Source: Palsa-948 sp964481195
Lineage (GTDB): Bacteria > Bacteroidota > Bacteroidia > Palsa-948
Direction of reading: 5' to 3'
Assembly: GCA_964481195.1 (NCBI GenBank)
Contig: CAYZTB010000011.1
Coordinates: 1 to 64,000, forward strand
DNA: 64,000 bases
Below, in pieces: positions 27,309 to 35,738 of this stretch. The notes below the pieces were generated by a model. The model saw nothing but the letters and a program-made list of their open reading frames with translations. It was not told the DNA's origin and did not search any database. Both the position numbers and the translations under genes were made by a program. Each line of letters starts with the position of its first letter. Within the stretch, counting starts at the first letter, position 1.

Positions 27309-27394
27309 TCGTGTTAATTAGTGAAATTAGTGGCTGATAAAACAAATTCATTATAATAGACTACTCCACGAATTACACGAATTTTCACTAATTA
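27309..27394. repeat. Degenerate long inverted repeat in the valS-nadC gap
   Basis: The 301 bases between valS and nadC hold no gene. TCGTGTTAATTAGTGAAATT and following bases (27309-27334) face CCACGAATTACACGAATTTT and following bases (27366-27394); the reverse complement of the second shares AATTAGTGAAA and ATTCGTGG-like blocks with the first. This is the form of a dispersed intergenic palindrome common in Bacteroidota genomes. Confidence 0.5.
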
Positions 27395-27452
27395 TTTCCT
27401 GCCGATTTGTGGTGTGTATAATATATTAACACACAACCAATATTGGAAAAAA

Positions 27453-28322
27453 TCAGCTTGCTGTTAGGGACATGTCTAGGCTCTTTACGCTATGAGTAAG
27501 CGCTCCAATAGAAATATAATCTGCACCACAGGAGGCATATGATTTGATGTTCTTTTTATTTATTCCACCTGATATTTCTGTTTCGTATTTATGGTCAATA
27601 AGTTTAACAGCTTTTCTGATGTTTGAAGGGGAGAAGTTATCAAGTAATATTCGGTTTACGTTTCCTGTTTTTAGAATTTCCGTTACTTCTTTTAAGTTTC
27701 TGGCTTCAATCTCTATTTTCAATTTCAGCTTTTTCTTTCTTAAATATTTGTTAGCAGATAGGATAGCATTTTGGATTCCGCCAGCAAAATCAATATGATT
27801 ATTTTTTATGAGAATCATGTCGTAAAGCCCAAAACGATGGTTGTGTCCACCGCCAATTAGCACTGCCCATTTTTCAATAGCTCGTAGTCCCGGACTGGTT
27901 TTGCGGGTGTCTAGAATTTTAACTTTATAGGGTTTTACTTCATTTACAAATTCACTTGTTTGAGTAGCTATTCCGCTCATGCGCTGCATGCAATTTAGCG
28001 CCAGCCTTTCAGTAGTTAAGATGGAACGAGCATTGCCGCTTACTATAAAAGCAACATCGCCTTTTTTTACTTTGGCTCCGTCTTTAAAAAAGGATTTAAC
28101 TTTTAATTTATTGTCGACTAAAAAGAATATTCTTTTTGCTAAATCAACTCCTGCAAGAATGCCAGTATCTTTTATGATAAGTGAAGCTGAATTTGTGGCT
28201 TTGGGTGGAATGGTAGAAGAAGAGGTACGATCGCCAGAGCCTACATCTTCTTTGAGTGAATTGAGAATAAACCTGTCTAGGTTAAAGTTTTTATAAAGGA
28301 ATCTTTGGGAGCTCATCAGCAA
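27453..28322 (-). CDS. nadC: Nicotinate-nucleotide diphosphorylase (carboxylating)
   Basis: NadC converts quinolinate and PRPP to nicotinate mononucleotide in NAD synthesis. The 289-residue protein shows the family markers: DVGSGDRTSSSTIPP near the start, ERLALNCMQRMSGIAT, DTRKTSPGLRAIEKWAV, GGGHNHRFGLYDMILIKNNH, and ISGGINKKNIKSYASCGADY at the end. Translation may start at the third codon (ATG at 28316). It is followed upstream by DUF4783 and rlmH, an order often seen in Bacteroidota. Confidence 0.95.
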   Translation of the reverse strand: MLMSSQRFLYKNFNLDRFILNSLKEDVGSGDRTSSSTIPPKATNSASLIIKDTGILAGVDLAKRIFFLVDNKLKVKSFFKDGAKVKKGDVAFIVSGNARSILTTERLALNCMQRMSGIATQTSEFVNEVKPYKVKILDTRKTSPGLRAIEKWAVLIGGGHNHRFGLYDMILIKNNHIDFAGGIQNAILSANKYLRKKKLKLKIEIEARNLKEVTEILKTGNVNRILLDNFSPSNIRKAVKLIDHKYETEISGGINKKNIKSYASCGADYISIGALTHSVKSLDMSLTAS

Positions 28323-28338
28323 TTACAAAACTATAAGC

Positions 28339-28728
28339 TTATTCATCTTGAGCTTCAAATCGAAGTTGTTGAATGGTAAGAGCTGCACCTTCTTTTTTGA
28401 AAAGGAAATAGGTTCTAAATTTTTTTCCTGCACTCGATTCGTAGGTTCCAATAGCAAACTGATCTCCATTTTTTGAAGTACCCTTGTGCATGATAGCAAA
28501 TGATTTAACAGGATTTTTTGTGAAGAATTCTTTTAATATTAATTCTGCTTGAGCTTTGCTATAAACATCTTCTTTGGTAAGAATTTTTAAATCTACGTTA
28601 GCCGAAAAATACTTGGCCACATTAGCAGCATTACCTGTTTTTACTGCAGCCGAAGCATCGTCAGAAATGTCCATCAACGGTTCTGTAGGTAAGAAAAAAA
28701 ACAGTAGGGTTGTGATAAATAGGTTCAT
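28339..28728 (-). CDS. DUF4783 domain-containing exported protein
   Basis: From the ATG at 28728 this is a 129-residue protein with a signal peptide (MNLFITTLLFFFLPTEP). The upstream ATG at 28755 would put nine residues in front of the signal and is less likely. The mature part fits DUF4783, an NTF2-like fold: MDISDDASAAVKTGNAANVA, LILKEFFTKNPVKSFAIMHK and FRTYFLFKKEGAALTIQQLR. The role is unknown. It lies 16 bases upstream of nadC on the same strand. Confidence 0.85.
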   Translation of the reverse strand: MNLFITTLLFFFLPTEPLMDISDDASAAVKTGNAANVAKYFSANVDLKILTKEDVYSKAQAELILKEFFTKNPVKSFAIMHKGTSKNGDQFAIGTYESSAGKKFRTYFLFKKEGAALTIQQLRFEAQDE

Positions 28729-28832
28729 AATGTTTGTTTTTCTATAAAGGTGCAAATATCAAGCCAATACAAAAATATTAGGCTATGTAGCGAAATTATA
28801 CTTTTTTTGCTCCTTATTGTTGATTTTTACCA

Positions 28833-29291
28833 ATGAATATAACACTCATCTGTACCGGAAAGACTACTGAAAGCTATGTAGCAGATGGAATCTCAATCTA
28901 TCTTGAAAGGATTAAACATTATTCTAAATTTGAAATTATTGATGTTCAGCCTGGAAAGGGGGATCCAGACAAGATAAAAAAACTAGAAACAGATAGCATT
29001 TTAAAAAGGGTTGGGGAAAAAGATTTTTTAATTCTTTTAGACGAAAAAGGGAAAGAGCTAACGTCCATTGATTTTTCAAAACTACTTGGCCATCATCAAA
29101 ATATTGCAACCAAGAACTTGGTTTTTGTTATTGGAGGTGCTTATGGTTTTTCGAAGGGGGTGTATGATAGGTCTAACATGAAAATTGCACTTTCTAAAAT
29201 GACATTCCCTCACCAATTGGTGCGCGTCTTGTTTTTAGAGCAACTATACAGAGGATTTACAATTTTGAGAGGGGAGAAGTACCACCACTAG
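28833..29291 (+). CDS. rlmH: 23S rRNA (pseudouridine1915-N3)-methyltransferase
   Basis: RlmH methylates pseudouridine 1915 in helix 69 of 23S rRNA on the assembled ribosome. The 152-residue protein has the SPOUT knot: LILLDEKGKELTSIDFSKLL, then NLVFVIGGAYGFSKGVYDR, and the conserved end FPHQLVRVLFLEQLYRGFTI with GEKYHH at the very C-terminus. It is divergent from the DUF4783 gene. Confidence 0.96.
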   Translation: MNITLICTGKTTESYVADGISIYLERIKHYSKFEIIDVQPGKGDPDKIKKLETDSILKRVGEKDFLILLDEKGKELTSIDFSKLLGHHQNIATKNLVFVIGGAYGFSKGVYDRSNMKIALSKMTFPHQLVRVLFLEQLYRGFTILRGEKYHH

Positions 29292-29295
29292 TCTT

Positions 29296-29380
29296 GAGTC
29301 GTTAGTTCCTAGTCGTTAGTCTGTAGTCGTTAGTTCCTAGTCGTTAGTCTGTAGTCGTTAGTTTTTAGCTCCTAGTTCCA
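29296..29380. repeat. Tandem array of a 14-base word (TAGTCGTTAGTtcc/ctg)
   Basis: The region after rlmH is a 28-base unit made of TAGTCGTTAGTTCC and TAGTCGTTAGTCTG, present twice and then a third partial copy that ends in TTTTTAGCTCC. No spacers lie between copies, so it is not CRISPR. The same word forms the inverted repeat at 854-900. Confidence 0.85.
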
Positions 29381-29513
29381 AATAGAGAATTCTTAGTTTC
29401 TAGCTCCTCTTGGCTGCTTTAATTCCTAATTCCTAATTCCTAATTTTTAATTCTTAACTCTTTATGCCATTCTCCCTCTGCCATATTCCATTTTCCTTCT
29501 TCCCTTTGCCTTC
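29381..29513. repeat. Pyrimidine-rich word-like repeat tract
   Basis: This tract has TAATTCCTAATTCCTAATTC at about 29420-29444 and then C/T-rich words (CTCCCTCTGCCATATTCC, TTCCTTCTTCCCTTTGCC) up to the galE stop. A related purine-rich form occurs on the opposite strand at 52905-52995. Confidence 0.7.
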
Positions 29514-30530
29514 TTACTTGACCTTCCCTTGCCATTTCCAAGCGGTGTCCATCATTTGTTCGATGTTGTATTTAGCACTCCAATTCAAAAGCTGTTTTGC
29601 TTTGCTCGAATCTGAATAAATTGCTTCTACATCTCCTTCCCTGCGAGGCGCTATTTTATAGTTTAGTTTTTTGCCGCTAACTTTTTCAAAAGCTTTTATT
29701 GCTTCAAGTACTGTAACGCCATTTCCACTGCCTAGGTTTATGATGTCGAAATTTAAAGCGTTGCCGGAGTTTATCAAGTATTGAAGGGCCAATACATGAG
29801 CGCTGGCAATATCTGTTACGTGAATGTAGTCGCGTATACAGCTACCATCTCGGGTGTTATAATCATTGCCAAATACATTAAATTGCTCCAGCTTGCCTAT
29901 TGCAGTTTGTGTTATGGCCGGAACAATATTGTCTGGTTTGCCAAGAGGAACCTCTCCCGTTAAGCCGCTGATATGTGCGCCAACCGGATTGAAGTATCGA
30001 AGTGCAATTGATTTTATAGTAGGATTGCTTTTTGAAAAATCTAAAAGTATTTTTTCTCCCTGAACTTTGGTTTCTGCGTATGGAGACTGTGTTTTTTCGA
30101 GTGGAGTATTTTCGTTTACGGGAAGAGATTTAATATTCCCATAAACAGAGCAGGAAGAAGAGAATATAAAATTCTTTATTCCGAATTCTTTGACACAGGC
30201 TAAAATGTTTTTAAGAGAGTCGTTGTTGTTGCTGTAATACAGCTCGGGATTAGCTACCGACTCAGGAACTGATTTTAAAGCAGCAAAATGAATCACCCCT
30301 TGAATGTCTTTATTCTCAATAAACAGACTTCTGATTTTTTCTAGGTCGCAAAGATCAATGTTGTAGTTTTTAATTTCTTTTCCGGATATTTTTTTTATTC
30401 TTTCAAACGTGTTGGGCGTTGAGCGCAAGAAATTATCTGCAGATATAACATCCCAGGTAGTTTGCTCGAGTATTTCAAGTATTGTATGTGAGCCAATATA
30501 ACCAGCGCCTCCTGTGACTAAAATTTTCAT
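29514..30530 (-). CDS. galE: UDP-glucose 4-epimerase
   Basis: GalE interconverts UDP-glucose and UDP-galactose with bound NAD. The 338-residue protein has GGAGYIGSHT at the start, the catalytic SSSCSVYG and YAETK (Tyr-x-x-x-Lys), and the substrate motif LRYFNPVGAHISGLTGE, then NLGSGNGVTVLE. Length and motifs favour the GalE group over related dehydratases. It ends the polysaccharide cluster and could supply UDP-galactose for it. Confidence 0.93.
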   Translation of the reverse strand: MKILVTGGAGYIGSHTILEILEQTTWDVISADNFLRSTPNTFERIKKISGKEIKNYNIDLCDLEKIRSLFIENKDIQGVIHFAALKSVPESVANPELYYSNNNDSLKNILACVKEFGIKNFIFSSSCSVYGNIKSLPVNENTPLEKTQSPYAETKVQGEKILLDFSKSNPTIKSIALRYFNPVGAHISGLTGEVPLGKPDNIVPAITQTAIGKLEQFNVFGNDYNTRDGSCIRDYIHVTDIASAHVLALQYLINSGNALNFDIINLGSGNGVTVLEAIKAFEKVSGKKLNYKIAPRREGDVEAIYSDSSKAKQLLNWSAKYNIEQMMDTAWKWQGKVK

Positions 30531-30590
30531 ATGCTTTAAATTACAAATATTAGAGTGGTAAAATACATTTATTTTATTTCGAAATCATTC

Positions 30591-31733
30591 TTAATACTGG
30601 TTGTTATTTAAATCTAAAAGCTTTTTAAGGTATTTCTCTTTTTGTGATGCAACTGAGTATTTTTCTTCAACAGTTTTTCTTGCAGCAGCACCAATTTTTG
30701 TCCGTAGTTCAGAATCTCGAATGAGCATTGCTATTTTTGAAATCCATTCTTCCTCACTATTTGCTAAAAAGCCATTAACTCCGTCAGTTATTATTTCAGT
30801 ATTAACTCCCACTGGCGACATGATGCAAGGAATTTCCAGAGCCATGTACTGCAAGCCTTTTAACCCGCATTTCCCTTTAGCCCATTCATCGTTCGGTAAT
30901 GGCATAATGCCAATGTCAATTTCTGATAGCTGTTCAATTTCATCGTCCAGTGTCCATTTTGTTCCTTGAATTCCAAGAGCTTCATTAGAATACTGTGGAT
31001 CTCCAATTACTTTAAAGTAAATAGAATCATTAAATGCTAATTTTAGTTTTTTTAGAAATGGTACTGCTTGTTCAAAATGCTGAATGGTTGTATGACTTCC
31101 AGTCCAGCCAATGCATATTCTGCTATCTTTTTTTATTATTTTCTTTTTGTGATAATCCGTGTCGATAGTGGTAGGAATGGTTTGAACATTTTTATTGTAT
31201 TGCAATGCATAATCAGCGAGGAAGCTATTACCTGCAAATACCATATCTGAAATGGATATTAGCTCTGATGTTTTTGAAGAATTTTTTAGCCATTCATATT
31301 TTTTATTGTTGTCAGAAATGTTAGGTAGCCAGATAGCATCGTCAAAGTCAAATACAATCTTTATTTTTTTCTTTTGTAAGGCCCGCTCAAAAAAGGTAGA
31401 GCCTGTCATAAAGGCTTCCCGCTGAATAAAAACTAGGTCGAATTTCTCAGCTTCTACTAGGTCTTTCTTTCGTTTTCTAAAAGCACGAAATGCAGTAATA
31501 AGTTTTCCAATAAAATTTCCTTTGCTGTAAAATATAGCATCTTCAGACTCGGAAAGGAGAGGGGAGAGCTTGCAAACTATCCCACTTTGTTCCAGATAGG
31601 GAATGTACTGCTCAAATCTAAACCGTTGGCTGGGCGATCGATTGAGACGGTGGGCTCCTATGAAAAGTATTTTTATGATGACAAATAGGATTTTAAAATA
31701 AGATGCATGAAGGTACAAATTTACAAAACACAA
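30591..31733 (-). CDS. Glycosyltransferase, GT-B fold (family 4-like)
   Basis: The C-terminal half has the GT4 nucleotide-sugar site: CIGWTGSHTTIQHFEQAVPF, then IDIGIMPLPNDEWAKGKCGL and a final helix. The N-terminal domain holds KILFIGAHRLNRSPSQRF, where the usual start in relatives is MKILFIGAHR. Here the codon in front of KILF is ATA rather than ATG, so either translation starts at the upstream ATG (31733; 380 residues) or at a non-standard codon. The donor and acceptor sugars cannot be told. It lies between galE and a hairpin next to the CotH gene. Confidence 0.8.
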   Translation of the reverse strand: MCFVNLYLHASYFKILFVIIKILFIGAHRLNRSPSQRFRFEQYIPYLEQSGIVCKLSPLLSESEDAIFYSKGNFIGKLITAFRAFRKRKKDLVEAEKFDLVFIQREAFMTGSTFFERALQKKKIKIVFDFDDAIWLPNISDNNKKYEWLKNSSKTSELISISDMVFAGNSFLADYALQYNKNVQTIPTTIDTDYHKKKIIKKDSRICIGWTGSHTTIQHFEQAVPFLKKLKLAFNDSIYFKVIGDPQYSNEALGIQGTKWTLDDEIEQLSEIDIGIMPLPNDEWAKGKCGLKGLQYMALEIPCIMSPVGVNTEIITDGVNGFLANSEEEWISKIAMLIRDSELRTKIGAAARKTVEEKYSVASQKEKYLKKLLDLNNNQY

Positions 31734-31776
31734 GGAGTTGCTTTCTGTCTGACGAATATTATTAGAGTTGCTATTA

Positions 31777-31798
31777 CGTCAGGTCGGAAGACCTGACG
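31777..31798. repeat. Perfect hairpin CGTCAGGTC-GGAA-GACCTGACG
   Basis: A 9-bp stem with a GGAA tetraloop lies between a glycosyltransferase gene and the CotH-like gene, both minus strand. No T-run follows. It looks like a REP-type palindrome. Confidence 0.75.
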
Positions 31799-31829
31799 AC
31801 ACTACAACTTTAGAAACCCAGCTATCAAT

Positions 31830-34331
31830 TTAGGGGTATAAATAATTGTATACAGCGTTTTGTTTTCCAAAAAGTGTATCCGAGTTGGCAATAAGGATAG
31901 AGTTTTTTTCAATCATATATTTTTTTTCATCACAAACAACATTTTCGCAAAGCAATACAGCGGGCCCATACACGGCTTTTTTCTGAAAGACAGCAAATAT
32001 ATATTTAGTGTGTGAAATGGCTGAGGAATTAATCGAAACAACAGACTTATCTTTAGACGCAACACCGATAAAAGCATTATCAATAGTCATTCCTGAAGCA
32101 TAGATGTTTGCTCGTTCGCCACCGCTTAATCCCTTATCACCAATATTGGAAAGAACAACATTGAAGATTTCTACATATGCGCCTGAAATATCTAACGCAT
32201 CATTTTTGACATTCGTAATGTTGGTGTTTTTTATACTTCCGCTTCCAAAATCGATATCCAGCGCATCCGATTTTGTGTTTGTAAAGGTGCAGCTGTCCAC
32301 TGTAAATTTTCCTCGAACAATATTTAAAGCATCTTCGGAATTATTGTTGTTGAAAGCGCAGCTTGTAATATTTACTGTGCAGTTGTAAAAAGTAACAGCC
32401 CCGGTAACAGACCAATTTCCATCCGAAGGGGAAGAGAGTCCGTTGAAAGTAACGTTATGTAACTCAGAAGTGTTTTCGCAGTTTTTTATTAGGACACCTC
32501 CGGTTCCATCGGAATAAAATTTAATTGGCTTTTGCTTTGTGCCCAGTGCTACTATGGCTGATTCGCTAATTATGTTGGAGTTATTTAGCAGCGTAACCTC
32601 TGTGCCGGCAGACATATAAAATTTATATCCGGCAGGAATGAAAACGCTTTTAGTAAGTTTTGTAGTAGGATTGCGAAACGATATGGAATTATTTTTTTTG
32701 TCAACACGTAAAAGGATGGTGTCAATAGTTTCTTTCAGGAGAGCGCTGTTGATGTTATCTTTTTTTTCAAATACAATTCCTTTATATCGCTGGCTTGTAT
32801 TTTCAAGTCCATAGAATTCAGTAAACAAAGAAAACTTTCTGCCCCAAGTCTCCGGGTTGTCAGATGCAAAGGCGATGGTGTCCGATGCAAAAGGAAGTAA
32901 AACTTTATGCATGGGAATTACGATGCCTGAATCAAGTTTAAGCTGCGTGATTAAGATCGGCAAGTTGCTCAAAGAGTGTACCACCAAAAATTTTTCTGTT
33001 CGATAAACATTGGCCGTAATTCTGTTATCGGTTGTGAACCAGTTTTTAATGCAAGTAATATTATTTAGGATGAGTGAAGAGCTGTGTTTTTCCTGAAATC
33101 GTTGCCGGTATAATTCAGGGTCAAGATCCTCTATCACTTGTTTGTATTGGGAAATATAATCAGTAACTTCACTGTTATGTGTGAACTGATAAAGCATGCT
33201 ATTGAATTCTTTTAAATAGGTTGTATCTTGATTGAGGATATTGTGAATAGGGTAAAAAGTGTTACCACCATAGAGCTGCCCAGCAGTATGGGTAAAGCCG
33301 GGATTTACAGGAAGTTTTATTTTATATCGAATAAAGTTAGCCGGATCCCAGGCAACGGGCTCAAATTTATCGTTTATAGGATTAAAGTAAAGTTTTACAT
33401 TATGGCATACATAGGAATGATGTGCCAAAAAAATATCACATAATGCAAAATACTTTGCAAATTGTTTTATATTAAAACAGTGATAAGGTTTTAACTTATT
33501 TTCTTGCAGAGATTTATATTTGAATATTGCTCTGCTATAAATGTTAGATAGGGCAGTGTCTTTTAAAGTCTTTTTTTCGCTGTATGCCGTTAATTCAGGA
33601 AAGCCGCTGTTGTTGTATGTTCCGTTGTTGTCTTCGCAATCATTTTTAAAGCGTAATAAAGCACCTTCTCGATAAGAGGCAGACTCAATCAGTTCCTTTG
33701 CAAAACCTTCTTGTAAATAATATATGCCATTGTCTTTTCCATTAAAATACAGACGAATAAAATGTATGTCATTTGAAATAAATCCCTGATGTTCGAAAAA
33801 ATGAGAGAAGAGATAGCCGTAAAAGTTATTTTCTAAAAATGGTCTTACTAGCGAGAGCTTTTGCTTTCCATAAATAGCCGTTTCGCTTACAATATTTATT
33901 CTATACGTAGCATTTTCAAGACCTCGATTATAATTGGAGGGCATGTCGCCTCTAATCCTTATTTTAATATTATGAAGCGTGTCATTTAAAGCAATAGTAG
34001 CTTTTACATAGGGCCATTGATTTTGACCTGTAAGTGCCAAGTCCTCATCGTCTACAGCATCTAACTTGTCTACTATAATACTATCTAACTTTTGAAGTTG
34101 TTTTTCGTTTATTGAAAGATATAGGGCAGGAAGTTTTACTCTATCTTTGCTTGTGAAAGAAAAAAAGCGATGTATATCTTTGTTTACGCGTTTTAATAAG
34201 GATTCTTTAACATATTCTCGAAGTGGGAGGTCGTTTTGAATATTTTTAGCAACTATGTAAATAAAGGGAAATGCAAAAACAAACGTTACTATAACTATAA
34301 TAAAGAATATATTTTTGAAAGGGTATTTCAT
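31830..34331 (-). CDS. CotH-kinase-like protein with C-terminal parallel beta-helix
   Basis: This 833-residue protein has an N-terminal membrane anchor (about residues 8-28). Residues about 70-400 resemble the CotH kinase family, including IRIRGDMPSNYNRGLENATY, the LYFNGKDNGIYYLQEGFAKE block, HNVKLYFNPINDKFEPVAWD (putative Asn/Asp catalytic residues), and DIFLAHHSYVCHN. Residues about 590-800 hold right-handed beta-helix repeats (NCTVNITSCAFNNNNSEDAL, KNTNITNVKNDALDIS). CotH proteins phosphorylate spore coat protein in Bacillus; the substrate in Bacteroidota is unknown. It sits in the polysaccharide cluster, with a TAGTTTTG promoter-like box upstream. Confidence 0.8.
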   Translation of the reverse strand: MKYPFKNIFFIIVIVTFVFAFPFIYIVAKNIQNDLPLREYVKESLLKRVNKDIHRFFSFTSKDRVKLPALYLSINEKQLQKLDSIIVDKLDAVDDEDLALTGQNQWPYVKATIALNDTLHNIKIRIRGDMPSNYNRGLENATYRINIVSETAIYGKQKLSLVRPFLENNFYGYLFSHFFEHQGFISNDIHFIRLYFNGKDNGIYYLQEGFAKELIESASYREGALLRFKNDCEDNNGTYNNSGFPELTAYSEKKTLKDTALSNIYSRAIFKYKSLQENKLKPYHCFNIKQFAKYFALCDIFLAHHSYVCHNVKLYFNPINDKFEPVAWDPANFIRYKIKLPVNPGFTHTAGQLYGGNTFYPIHNILNQDTTYLKEFNSMLYQFTHNSEVTDYISQYKQVIEDLDPELYRQRFQEKHSSSLILNNITCIKNWFTTDNRITANVYRTEKFLVVHSLSNLPILITQLKLDSGIVIPMHKVLLPFASDTIAFASDNPETWGRKFSLFTEFYGLENTSQRYKGIVFEKKDNINSALLKETIDTILLRVDKKNNSISFRNPTTKLTKSVFIPAGYKFYMSAGTEVTLLNNSNIISESAIVALGTKQKPIKFYSDGTGGVLIKNCENTSELHNVTFNGLSSPSDGNWSVTGAVTFYNCTVNITSCAFNNNNSEDALNIVRGKFTVDSCTFTNTKSDALDIDFGSGSIKNTNITNVKNDALDISGAYVEIFNVVLSNIGDKGLSGGERANIYASGMTIDNAFIGVASKDKSVVSINSSAISHTKYIFAVFQKKAVYGPAVLLCENVVCDEKKYMIEKNSILIANSDTLFGKQNAVYNYLYP

Positions 34332-34347
34332 TATAAAAAATAAGTTG

Positions 34348-34355
34348 CAAAACTA
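34348..34355 (-). promoter_or_regulatory. Candidate -7 box upstream of the CotH-like gene
   Basis: The minus strand reads TAGTTTTG, matching TAnnTTTG, 16 bases before the ATG of the CotH-like gene in the divergent gap. No clear TTTG at 19-21 bases was seen. Confidence 0.35.
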
Positions 34356-34376
34356 TGAAATTTAACACTCCTTGGA

Positions 34377-35738
34377 ATGTTTGATGCCCAGATAATTACC
34401 TTCTTTGATTGGCTATTGGTTCCTATTTATGTCATTGTTATATACATTGTTGCTTCCTATATTAAGAATAAAGAAATTAAAAAGCAACCCATCTACAAAT
34501 ATTTTTTGTGGGGATTATTTGCAAAAATAGTTGGAGCAATTTCTGTATGTATTATATATGTGTATTATTATAAAGAAGGAGGAGATACCCTTTCTTATCA
34601 CTCTTCTTCTCAAGTGATGGTAAACTTGCTTCTTTACAGTCCAAATGATTTTTTTAAAGTTTGGTTGGGAGGTTTTGAAAATGAGTTTTATTATTATTTT
34701 AATAATGAAACAGGCTACCCATATTATTCGCCCACAGACATTCATGCCTGGAATGTTGTAAGGTTTGTAACTCCATTTGAGCTTTTAGGATTTAAGAGTT
34801 ATCTGATTTCTTCTGTTTTAATAGCCGTAGTTTGCTATTCAGGAATTTGGAAATTATTTAAGCTTTTCACTTTAAGTTATCCGGAATTAACGAAGAGTTT
34901 TGTCTTATCTGTATTGCTTTTCCCTTCAGTAGTATTTTGGGGTTCAGGTATGTTAAAAGATTCCTGGACAATTGCAGCAGCAGGGTGGTTAACGTATTCT
35001 TTTTATTTTGTATTTATAAAAAGGGAAAAATTGCTTATTAATATCATTGCTATTTTGGTAGCGTCATCAATATTAATTCTTATAAAGCCCTATATTTTTA
35101 TAGCAATACTGCCGGGTTGTTTGCTTTGGGGAGTTTGGAGCCGGATTATTACGGTGAAAAATTGGTTAGTTAGATTGCTCATTGTACCGGTGATATTTAT
35201 TTTAGGAATAAGTATTGGTTTTATAGTTTGGAGTTTTGTAAGTTCTGATCTTGGGGATTTTTCAAGTATCGACAAAATGATTCAGAAAGCTGCAGTATCA
35301 TCCGAAGATTTAAAGCAGGATTACTATCAAGGTAATTCATTTGATTTAGGAACGTTTGACCCAACATTAGCTGGAGTGATGTCAAAATTTCCTCAAGCAG
35401 TAGTAGCCGGTTTATTCAGGCCGTATATTTGGGAAGCAAAAAATATGGTCATGGTTTTATCGGGACTAGAAAATCTTTTAATCCTTGGCTTTACTTTATA
35501 TGTTCTATTTAGAAAGCCCAAAACAGCTTTTACAAATCTTTTTACTAATCCCCTGGTTTTATTCTGTTTAATTTTTGCTGTGTTTTTTGCTTTTTCGGTA
35601 GCTATTTCAACTTCCAATTTTGGTGCAATGGTGAGACTGCGAATACCTCAAATGCCATTTTATTTATCTGCTCTATTAATTATTGATTTTTTAGGGAGGA
35701 AGAAGAACGCAGGCGCATCCTTACCGCTTAACAAATAA
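34377..35738 (+). CDS. Polytopic membrane protein of the polysaccharide cluster
   Basis: I do not recognise the family with certainty. The 453-residue protein has about ten or eleven hydrophobic spans and short loops, including YYKEGGDTLSYHSSSQVMVN in the first large loop and the aromatic-rich SGMLKDSWTIAAAGWLTYSF. The layout fits oligosaccharide polymerases or GT-C enzymes of surface polysaccharide clusters, and the large loop after the third span is where such proteins often act. It is the only plus-strand gene in the cluster and faces the CotH-like gene. Confidence 0.6.
   Translation: MFDAQIITFFDWLLVPIYVIVIYIVASYIKNKEIKKQPIYKYFLWGLFAKIVGAISVCIIYVYYYKEGGDTLSYHSSSQVMVNLLLYSPNDFFKVWLGGFENEFYYYFNNETGYPYYSPTDIHAWNVVRFVTPFELLGFKSYLISSVLIAVVCYSGIWKLFKLFTLSYPELTKSFVLSVLLFPSVVFWGSGMLKDSWTIAAAGWLTYSFYFVFIKREKLLINIIAILVASSILILIKPYIFIAILPGCLLWGVWSRIITVKNWLVRLLIVPVIFILGISIGFIVWSFVSSDLGDFSSIDKMIQKAAVSSEDLKQDYYQGNSFDLGTFDPTLAGVMSKFPQAVVAGLFRPYIWEAKNMVMVLSGLENLLILGFTLYVLFRKPKTAFTNLFTNPLVLFCLIFAVFFAFSVAISTSNFGAMVRLRIPQMPFYLSALLIIDFLGRKKNAGASLPLNK

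Noticed and set aside
29296..29380. CRISPR array
   Set aside because: The repeats are contiguous with no unique spacers and there are no cas genes nearby.
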